Assembly: GCA_030837305.1 (NCBI GenBank)
Contig: JAUPKT010000071.1
Span: 1 to 12,167 of the forward strand
DNA: 12,167 nucleotides
Direction of reading: 5' to 3'
DNA from: Thermodesulfobacteriota bacterium
Lineage (GTDB): Bacteria > Desulfobacterota > Desulfomonilia > Desulfomonilales > Desulfomonilaceae
In this document: positions 6,432-12,167 of the stretch, in pieces
Layout: each line of letters starts with the position of its first letter
How positions within the stretch are numbered: position 1 is the stretch's first letter
Position numbers and translations under genes: made by a program
The notes under the pieces: generated by a model
Told to the model about the DNA's origin: nothing
The model's input: the letters and a program-made list of their open reading frames with translations, nothing else
The model's database searches: none

Positions 6432-8065
6432 ATGGCACCGGCGATCTTGTCGCGCAGAGCGTTCTTATTGATTTTGCCCACGGCAGTAAGCGGAAAGGCA
6501 TCGAGCACTTCAAGCCGTTCGGGTAGTTTGAATTTGGCTATCCTTCTTTCATTAAGCAGGAAATCGTTGAGCGCTTTAAGGGTGAGTTCCATTTTTGTTC
6601 GCAGTATCACGTATGCGCAGGCTCGTTCCCCCAGGACAGGGTCGGGCATGGCCACGTATGCGCAGTTAGCCACCGCTGGATGGGCCAAGATGTGATTCTC
6701 TACCTCTTCGTCACTAATTTTTTCGCCTCCACGATTAATGCAGTCTTTAATGCGGCCCTCGACAACCACATTTCCAGAGTGATGCAGGCGAACGAGATCG
6801 CCGGATTTGTAGAAGCCGTTGTCTGTAAAGGCTCGGGCATTATGATCAGGGGCCCGATAATAACCTCTTATGGTATGAGGTCCTCTGCACCAAAGTTCCC
6901 CAACTTTTCCGGCATCGACTTCTTTCCCTGTAGTCGGGTCGACTATCTTAAACTCATCGCCGGCAGACTGAGGTCGCCCCTGTGTGTGGAGTTTCACTTC
7001 CTCAGGGTCGTTGAGGCGGATCCAATAAAGCGGTCCTTCGGCCATCCCGAGCACTTGCTGGACTTCACATCCCAACTCAGGCCGTATCCGCACAGCTATT
7101 TCGGGGTTAAGTTTAGAGCCTCCAGTGAGAATGGTCTTCAGGGAACTCAGGTTGAACATGCTTCTTTGGCTATGGTTCAGCATGCCGACAATCATGGTGG
7201 GAACAGCGACACAGTGAGTAACTTTATATCTCTCTATAAGTTCCATCATTGCTTGTGGGGAGGGATTGTCAGAGAGAATCTCGCAGCCTCCTTTCGAGAG
7301 CACACCCATGAGTCCTGGACAGGCCAGTGCAAAATTGTGTTCCTGGGGGATGGCTATGAGTGAAACAGTGTTTTCATCCAATTCGCATATCTCTGCGTTA
7401 CGGAGGAAGTTATAGACGTAGTCATTGTGTGTTCTCGGTATGAGTTTCGGGATTCCAGTGGTTCCTCCTGAAAGCAGCAATACTGCGGGGAGATCTGGAT
7501 CAGGGCGCGGGAGACTTTTCGGGTCAACCCGCTGTTCAATAGGATCTTGAAGCATGGCATCGATTGAATGATAGCCCTCATTGGGAGTGCCCTTTGTGAC
7601 GAGAACCATTTTAAGATTTGGGTTCTTGGCCTGTACACTTGCTGCCATGTCCTGGTAATCAAACCCTCTCCAATCAGCAGCAATACCGAGTGCCCTCGCT
7701 TCCGACAATTCGGCGAAGTAACCGATCTCTGCCTCTCGGTGGGCGGAAAGTGCCATGATCGGAATGGCGCCCGCCTTGAGGGTTGCCAAATACGAAATAA
7801 CTACTTCAGCAATGTTGGGCATTTGGAGCACAAGTCGGTCGCTCGGGCTCAAACCGAGATTCTTGAGGTGGAGTGCCAAACGAGTAGATAGGGCACCGAG
7901 TTCCTCATACGTGTACTCGGTGCCTTGAGAGGTGATGAGTGCCGTGCGAGATCCGAATTTGACGAAGCTTTCTTCCATTACTTCGGGAATGGTTTTATCA
8001 ATCCAATATCCGGCCTTTCGATATTCTTGGGCAAATTCCCTTGGCCACGCGATGAAACCTTCCAT
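6410..8065 (-). CDS. EntE/DhbE-type aryl-acid AMP ligase (salicylate-like specificity residues)
   Basis: 551-residue ANL-superfamily enzyme that adenylates a carboxylic acid with ATP and passes it to a thiol. It is close to EntE/DhbE over its whole length, starting with the family opening GF-x-x-WP-x-EFA-x-x-YR-x-x-GYW. P-loop SGGTTGIPKLIPRTHNDY (199-216), GMAEG (340-344), YKSGD (419-423), hinge D441, RGGEKI (445-450) and catalytic K531 in TAVGK are present. Aryl-pocket motif HNFALACPG (243-251) keeps the Asn of aryl-acid ligases, but has Cys249 and Leu346 where 2,3-dihydroxybenzoate enzymes have Ser and Val; Cys/Leu is the known salicylate-type combination. ATG 8065 follows a strong GGAGGAGGTG, 23 bases after the reductase. 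No isochorismate, carrier-protein or NRPS gene is near, so CoA is the likelier acceptor (inference). Substrate could also be another 2-substituted benzoate. Confidence 0.92.
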   Translation of the reverse strand: MEGFIAWPREFAQEYRKAGYWIDKTIPEVMEESFVKFGSRTALITSQGTEYTYEELGALSTRLALHLKNLGLSPSDRLVLQMPNIAEVVISYLATLKAGAIPIMALSAHREAEIGYFAELSEARALGIAADWRGFDYQDMAASVQAKNPNLKMVLVTKGTPNEGYHSIDAMLQDPIEQRVDPKSLPRPDPDLPAVLLLSGGTTGIPKLIPRTHNDYVYNFLRNAEICELDENTVSLIAIPQEHNFALACPGLMGVLSKGGCEILSDNPSPQAMMELIERYKVTHCVAVPTMIVGMLNHSQRSMFNLSSLKTILTGGSKLNPEIAVRIRPELGCEVQQVLGMAEGPLYWIRLNDPEEVKLHTQGRPQSAGDEFKIVDPTTGKEVDAGKVGELWCRGPHTIRGYYRAPDHNARAFTDNGFYKSGDLVRLHHSGNVVVEGRIKDCINRGGEKISDEEVENHILAHPAVANCAYVAMPDPVLGERACAYVILRTKMELTLKALNDFLLNERRIAKFKLPERLEVLDAFPLTAVGKINKNALRDKIAGAIGQERCA

Positions 8066-8088
8066 CTTTGACACCTCCTCCAATGCCC

Positions 8089-10047
8089 TCAAACTCGCAC
8101 GCCTAGTCTGTAGCCATCATGTATGGCGTTGTAGAGGCTACGCGGAACCATAGCATCTCCGACCACGTAGAGTTCATCACAAAAATATTCGAGATCGTTC
8201 ACGAGGCTTTGATTTGGCTCTAGTGGACCGGCCAGGATTACAGCATCGGCCGGCAAATTTTTCTCGTTACCTTCGTTGTCTCGGATCTTGACGGAGCCAT
8301 TTTCTATCGCGAGAGCCTTGGCTTCAGTAAAAACTTGAATTTTCAGCTGCTTGACCAAGGTGCTGTGACGCCATTTGAAGGTAGTAGAAACGTCAAGATC
8401 CACGCGCTTGTTTGATTCTACAATGATGGGTTTCTTTCCTTGTTTTGCGAGTACTTCAGCCACGGTCAGGCCTACTTTACCGCCACCTAGGACCACGACA
8501 TTGGGTCCTCCCTTGATAATTTCACCGTTACGCAACGCCTGCCACGCGTCGTACACAATTTCTGATTGTATCCCCGGAATATCGGGCTTCTTCACTCTGA
8601 CCCCTGTGGCTACGATTACGACATCAGGATCAAATTCCGCTGCGACACGACGGTCCACCGCGGTATTAAGTCTGACGTTGATGTTAAGATCCTGGATTCG
8701 GTACAGGTAGTACTGGAGGAGTTCCATGAGGACCTCTCCTCCGCTGATATCTCTCGAAGAGGGAATCAGTGCTCCCCCAAGACTGTCCGCAGCGTCGAAT
8801 ATGGTTACGTCATGGCCTCTTTGAGAAGCTGCAATCGCCGCTTCCAGACCAGCCGGTCCACCGCCCGCCACCATGACTTTCTTTTTTACGGCCGCAGGAG
8901 TGATGCTGTATTCAGGTTCTATCTCATGGCCCAGCCTGGGATTCACGGCGCAAATATAGGGCTGGTCGTAAAACATCTTAGCCAGACAAAGCATGCACCC
9001 GATGCATGGTTTTACACGCTCAGGTTGGCCGTTCTTGATCTTATGAATCATTTCAGGGTCGCTCAGAAGTGGTCGGCAGATTTCCCAAAAATCAAAAACT
9101 CCGTTTGCAATGGCCTTGTCCGCCTCCCAAGGATCGGAAAGGCGGGGTCCGAAAGCTAATGGGACGTTCCCTATATGTTTCTTTGCCTTTTCTGCTAAGT
9201 GAAGCCATTCGGTTCGGCTCACGTCTCTTCCTAATGCTCCCTGCCTTGATTCGTGCCATCCGATAACCATACTGATCATGTCGACTCCGCACTCTGAGGC
9301 TATCTTCATGATCTCCATGCAGTCTTCAACGGTGTTCCCGCCATATTCGTCCATGAGTTCCGTGCCGTTGAGCCTTATTATCACGAGTCTTTCCGGACCC
9401 ACAGCCTTGCGGAGGGCTTCAAGGATTTCCACCATGAATCGTGCACGTTTTTCCACAGATCCCCCGTACTCATCAGTGCGTTTGTTGGTAAACGGGGAGA
9501 GGAAACAGCTCATGAGGTATCCAAGGAAGCTCGTCACCTCAACGCCGTCGTACCCTGCCTTGATGGCCCGTTCGGCTGCTGCGGCATGATCGGCGATTAC
9601 TCTCTGGATGTGTTCTTTGCTCATGGCTCGGGGGGGGCGGAAGTGCTTCAGAGTTTGCGGCGTGTCCGAAGGCTGCACGCAGTATCCCAAATCTATGCCG
9701 CCATATCGTCCTCCATGCAATATCTGTTGAATGGCTACCGCGTCATGGTCGTGAAACAGGTTTGAGATTCTCTGTAGGCCGGGAATGTATTTGTCGTCAT
9801 TGATGCAGAGCTGACTGTGATATGCTTTTCCTTCCCCAGACTTATCGGGATAGGCGCCCTGGTTGGTCATAATGGATGCGCCGGTTTGGGCTATCACTCT
9901 GTCCCGGGCAAATTCCCTGTCTGAAACGAAACCATCGCGGGTGTTGAAATTGCTTACGCAACAAGCCGCATACTTGACACGATTTCGTACGTTGAACTTG
10001 CCGACGTTGCCCTCACCAAAAACGTGGGGAAATTCAGTTTCAGACAT
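8089..10047 (-). CDS. FMN/FAD/[4Fe-4S] ene-reductase of the 2,4-dienoyl-CoA reductase / 2-enoate reductase family
   Basis: 652-residue cytoplasmic flavoenzyme that takes electrons from NAD(P)H and reduces an activated C=C bond. Domain order: Old-Yellow-Enzyme TIM barrel (1-335, HGGR at 111-114, SPFTNKRTDEYGG at 184-196); [4Fe-4S] ligands C348, C351, C354, C366 (CX2CX2CX11C); FAD Rossmann motif VAGGGPAGLEAA (393-404); NAD(P) motif VVLGGGKVGLTVAE (518-531); terminal VVGDA (628-632). Y177 (GYL) and H265 (IGWHES) correspond to the proton-donating Tyr and His of E. coli FadH. The stretch before Y177 reads VEVTSFLGYL, where many family members have an HxAHGYL-like motif. Relatives include FadH, bile-acid BaiCD/BaiH and cinnamate reductase FldZ, so the substrate cannot be named. 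ATG 10047 follows GTGGAGGT. First gene of the cluster, downstream of a sigma-54-type promoter. Confidence 0.93.
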   Translation of the reverse strand: MSETEFPHVFGEGNVGKFNVRNRVKYAACCVSNFNTRDGFVSDREFARDRVIAQTGASIMTNQGAYPDKSGEGKAYHSQLCINDDKYIPGLQRISNLFHDHDAVAIQQILHGGRYGGIDLGYCVQPSDTPQTLKHFRPPRAMSKEHIQRVIADHAAAAERAIKAGYDGVEVTSFLGYLMSCFLSPFTNKRTDEYGGSVEKRARFMVEILEALRKAVGPERLVIIRLNGTELMDEYGGNTVEDCMEIMKIASECGVDMISMVIGWHESRQGALGRDVSRTEWLHLAEKAKKHIGNVPLAFGPRLSDPWEADKAIANGVFDFWEICRPLLSDPEMIHKIKNGQPERVKPCIGCMLCLAKMFYDQPYICAVNPRLGHEIEPEYSITPAAVKKKVMVAGGGPAGLEAAIAASQRGHDVTIFDAADSLGGALIPSSRDISGGEVLMELLQYYLYRIQDLNINVRLNTAVDRRVAAEFDPDVVIVATGVRVKKPDIPGIQSEIVYDAWQALRNGEIIKGGPNVVVLGGGKVGLTVAEVLAKQGKKPIIVESNKRVDLDVSTTFKWRHSTLVKQLKIQVFTEAKALAIENGSVKIRDNEGNEKNLPADAVILAGPLEPNQSLVNDLEYFCDELYVVGDAMVPRSLYNAIHDGYRLGVRV

Positions 10048-10139
10048 CCAAGACCTCCACGGAATCGAGAATTTTCTGGGTGCCGGTGGGGGAGATCGGT
10101 GACATATATCTCTCCTAGTAGATTTGACGGCGACGAATC

Positions 10140-10149
10140 CCTGATCAGG
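10140..10149. promoter_or_regulatory. Palindrome in the leader of the reductase operon
   Basis: CCTGATCAGG is a perfect 10-base palindrome about 100 bases downstream of the predicted transcription start. It shares the TGATCA core with the palindrome in the tetR leader, so it could be a repressor site. TGATCA occurs several more times in the window, including inside genes, so chance is quite possible. Confidence 0.15.
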
Positions 10150-10259
10150 TCCTCAGAGATGCGCATAGGCACACCGGCTTTCAAGTGCGAAAAGCCCATA
10201 TCCTGGGGCCGCTTTATCCAGGGTTTCTGACGCACGAGGATAAAGCCACAGACATGAAA

Positions 10260-10275
10260 AGCAAGTATCATGCCA
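10260..10275 (-). promoter_or_regulatory. Sigma-54 (RpoN) -24/-12 promoter of the reductase-ligase-transporter cluster
   Basis: Minus strand TGGCATGATACTTGCT matches the RpoN consensus TGGCACG-N4-TTGCW at all but one position (T for C after TGGCA). The invariant GG and GC are separated by exactly 10 bases. It is followed by TTT, common at these promoters, and lies 213 bases upstream of the reductase ATG with no gene between. Predicted start is near 10249. Such promoters need an ATP-dependent enhancer-binding activator, which is not encoded in the window. Confidence 0.75.
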
Positions 10276-10420
10276 CCTCTCAGAATCGGCGCGTTTCTTA
10301 ATGCATGGAGTTCAGTGTGTGAAAGCAGTACAGCGAGATCCGTTGAGTGATTTTGACTCGGTGATGCGTTTTCAGAAAGAGGGTTGAAAAAATTCCTTGA
10401 TCAGCAAGACCGAAGACATT

Positions 10421-10453
10421 GAAAAAAGATTACACATCATCTCTTGTTTTTTC
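10421..10453. repeat. A/T-rich inverted repeat upstream of the sigma-54 promoter
   Basis: GAAAAAA (10421-10427) and TTTTTTC (10447-10453) are perfect 7-base arms with a 19-base spacer, about 150-180 bases upstream of the -24 element. It may be a bending or protein-binding site, or a weak hairpin; function unknown. Confidence 0.3.
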
Positions 10454-10497
10454 TCAGGGCTGTATATTTTGCGGCGGCCAATGGCATAAACACAATG

Positions 10498-10550
10498 GAA
10501 AAGTTGAGAATCGAGTGCGCGACCAAATTGCAAAATCCTTTCAACTTTTC
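10498..10550. repeat. 10-base inverted repeat, candidate activator (enhancer) site
   Basis: GAAAAGTTGA (10498-10507) and TCAACTTTTC (10541-10550) are perfect reverse complements with a 33-base spacer. They lie about 225-275 bases upstream of the -24 element, within the usual range for sigma-54 enhancer sites, and about 160-210 bases upstream of the kinase start. Each arm or the pair could bind a regulator. Confidence 0.4.
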
Positions 10551-10707
10551 GTGAAAATCTTATAGCAACACGACGGCTATCCACGTATGATAGGCGGAGA
10601 AACTCCTTGAAGTCCAACGGGTCGCCGTCTCGTCAAACAATGTCCATGGAGTACGGCGCATAGAATACAGGGTGTTCTCAGACAGCGCTCCCAAGAGGGT
10701 ATAACTT

Positions 10708-12167
10708 GTGGACTTAGCAGGATTGTTGACGCGATATCACGACGAAATCGTTGCTACGTGGACCCATCGTATGCTTACCGACCACACCACGAGATACGTT
10801 GACGAACCTGAGGAGGAATTGCGCAGTTTGGTGGACAGGGCTGCCAGGGCATTCCGATTGGCTCTGGTCGAGAATACCTGGGGAGAATTGCAGGAATTCG
10901 TGAATTTTATTGCACGCAAGAGGCTTGAAGGGTCGTTCACTCTGTCGGAGGTCCAGAGGGCCTTCGAGCGTTACCGTGAAACACTCATCCCGCTGGTTGT
11001 CGCGAACATTGAGCCTGTGCATCTTCCGGAAGTGTTGCTGAGGCTCCATAATTGCATGGTATCTACTGTAACCCAATTCAGCGCGTACTTCCAAGATCTC
11101 CACGAGAAGTTTCTCAGAAATCAGGCCCACTACTTGGAGAGCCAAATTGCGCATCGGACTCGAGAACTGGCAGAATCTGAACGCAAGTACAAGATACTAG
11201 TCGAAGACATTAATGACGGATACTTCGTGCTGGTGGATGGGGTCATTGCATATTCCAACAATGCTTTTGCACGAATGCATGGTTACGAATCCGGCGAAAT
11301 TATGGGCTCGAGCTATCTGAACTTTGTGGCGCCTGATTCAAGAGATTCGGTTCGCGAGGCTTACGAAGCTAGCAGGGCTGGATTGTCGGGGAAATCTCGC
11401 CTCGAATATTTTAGACTTCATCGAGACGGGCGCTCTCTTTCAACGGAGATCATGGCCAAGGTTTCTTCGTACGGCGGTGAGGTTGGGACTATCGGTGTTT
11501 GTAGAGACTTGAGCGAACGGGTCGAACTGGAATTCAAGACTCGGGAGGCGGAGAAACTCAATGCGTTAGCACAGTTGGCTGCTTCGCTGGCTCACGAGAT
11601 CAACAATCCTCTGACCGCTATCAAAATGAATGTTCAGATGTTCTCTGAATCCGGCTTGACGCAGCATGGCCAGGTGAGGCTCATCGCTTCGACTCTTCGG
11701 GAAGTGGACCAGATCAGACGGTGCGTCACTGAAATGATGGCCCTGACAATTCCCTTTCGTTTGAAACAGGAGTGGGTGGATACTCGCAGGTTGATAAAGA
11801 GCTGCCTAAGCATTGTGGAGCTGAGAATGGCATACCAGGAGGTCAGCTCCACAATTCGGCTGAGTTCGGAAATGAAAAAGATTTTTGCCGATCCCGAGAG
11901 AATAGAACAGGCATTGGTGAACCTGTTGCTCAACTCGCTCGAGGTCCTCCATAGAGGAGGCCGAATCTTCATAACATCCCTCATTTCATTTGATAATGGA
12001 CGGAGATGGAATGACATAGCAGTAGCCGACGACGGCCCCGGAATAGCCAAGGAGAAATTGCCTTACGTCTTTGATCCTTTCTACAGCCAGAAACCTGGAG
12101 GGATTGGACTGGGTCTGGGAAATGTAAGGAAAATAGCAGAGGCACACGGCGGGAGCGTATTGGTTCA
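10708..12167 (+). CDS. Soluble PAS-domain sensor histidine kinase with RsbRD-like N-terminal domain (3' end outside window)
   Basis: 486 codons of a two-component kinase are visible with no stop. Start is GTG 10708: an in-frame TAA lies at 10702-10704 and AGAGGG sits about eight bases upstream. Residues 4-140 form an all-helical domain resembling the RsbRD N-terminal sensor fold (TW near 18, RKRLEGSFTLSEVQRAF at 70-86). After a short coiled linker (140-160) comes a PAS domain (about 157-275, YSNNAFARMHGY at 182-193). The phosphoacceptor H296 lies in SLAHEINNPL; the ATPase domain has N405/N409, DDGPGI (441-446), FDPFYS (455-460) and GIGLGLGN (465-472). Only the tip of the catalytic domain is missing. 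There is no membrane segment, so it should sense a cytoplasmic cue. The HEINNP box is of the NtrB-like type often paired with sigma-54 activators, which fits the divergent promoter; the partner would lie beyond the window (inference). Confidence 0.93.
   Translation, partial: MDLAGLLTRYHDEIVATWTHRMLTDHTTRYVDEPEEELRSLVDRAARAFRLALVENTWGELQEFVNFIARKRLEGSFTLSEVQRAFERYRETLIPLVVANIEPVHLPEVLLRLHNCMVSTVTQFSAYFQDLHEKFLRNQAHYLESQIAHRTRELAESERKYKILVEDINDGYFVLVDGVIAYSNNAFARMHGYESGEIMGSSYLNFVAPDSRDSVREAYEASRAGLSGKSRLEYFRLHRDGRSLSTEIMAKVSSYGGEVGTIGVCRDLSERVELEFKTREAEKLNALAQLAASLAHEINNPLTAIKMNVQMFSESGLTQHGQVRLIASTLREVDQIRRCVTEMMALTIPFRLKQEWVDTRRLIKSCLSIVELRMAYQEVSSTIRLSSEMKKIFADPERIEQALVNLLLNSLEVLHRGGRIFITSLISFDNGRRWNDIAVADDGPGIAKEKLPYVFDPFYSQKPGGIGLGLGNVRKIAEAHGGSVLV

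Larger units (their letters stand above)
10048..10707. other. 660-base divergent regulatory region between reductase and kinase genes
   Basis: No convincing gene. It holds the sigma-54-type promoter of the leftward cluster, its roughly 200-base leader, two inverted repeats and the start region of the rightward kinase (TAGAAT at 10661-10666 is a possible -10 without a good -35). Two short leftward frames were considered: 10617-10372 (81 codons, TTG start, no clear ribosome site) and a leader frame from ATG 10199 that runs into the reductase gene. Neither is supported well enough to call. Confidence 0.7.

Noticed and set aside
6680..7363. Plus-strand open frame of 227 codons inside the ligase gene
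   Set aside because: It is antisense to a clearly conserved ligase and shows no domain, motif or ribosome site of its own.
6410..10047. Siderophore biosynthesis locus, suggested by the EntE-like ligase
   Set aside because: No isochorismate synthase, isochorismatase, dihydro-dehydrogenase, carrier protein, NRPS or TonB receptor is in the window, and the importer is Liv-type and not a ferric-siderophore system.
10372..10617. 81-codon minus-strand frame in the divergent region
   Set aside because: TTG start without a clear ribosome site, unconvincing composition, and it spans the inverted repeats and lies upstream of the sigma-54 promoter.
1..12167. tRNA or rRNA genes, CRISPR arrays, insertion sequences or phage genes
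   Set aside because: No cloverleaf-like segment, regular repeat-spacer array, transposase motif or target-site duplication was seen on reading both strands.

Overview
The window holds one long leftward gene cluster (about 10.05 kb down to 0.89 kb) with a regulatory gene on each side. Codon use is near 50% GC. The combination of an enoate-reductase-like iron-sulfur flavoenzyme, a Liv-type importer, a receiver protein with a shortened aspartate loop and a soluble PAS histidine kinase suggests an anaerobic Desulfobacterota (deltaproteobacterium), perhaps a syntroph or sulfate reducer. This is inference: no rRNA or other marker gene is present.

Layout, in transcription order of the cluster (minus strand): a FMN/FAD/[4Fe-4S] ene-reductase (10047-8089); an EntE/DhbE-type aryl-acid adenylating ligase (8065-6410); then a complete branched-chain-amino-acid-type ABC importer, livH (6195-5338), livM (5341-4313), the periplasmic binding protein (4269-3022), livG (2919-2167) and livF (2174-1464); then a receiver-only response regulator (1427-888). 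Gaps are short or overlapping (23, 214, -4, 43, 102, -8 and 36 nt), so most of this is probably one transcript. A separate leftward TetR-family repressor (712 to beyond base 1) follows. To the right, a histidine kinase (10708 to beyond 12167) reads away from the cluster.

Regulation: the 660-nt region between reductase and kinase carries a near-consensus sigma-54 promoter (minus strand, 10275-10260, TGGCATG-N4-TTGCT) pointing at the reductase, with inverted repeats 150-290 nt upstream where an enhancer-binding activator could sit. A second, sigma-70-like promoter overlaps the end of the ligase gene and could drive the transporter separately. A stem-loop follows the binding-protein gene. The repressor gene has its own promoter with a palindrome just downstream of it.

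How it may work together (inference): the importer takes up an organic acid, the ligase activates its carboxylate as an acyl-AMP (then probably CoA thioester), and the flavoenzyme reduces a C=C bond or a related group. The ligase carries the two residues (Cys and Leu) that distinguish salicylate-activating from 2,3-dihydroxybenzoate-activating members of its family, yet no siderophore genes are visible. A sigma-54-controlled uptake and degradation module for a salicylate-like or other aromatic acid is therefore the most interesting reading of the window.
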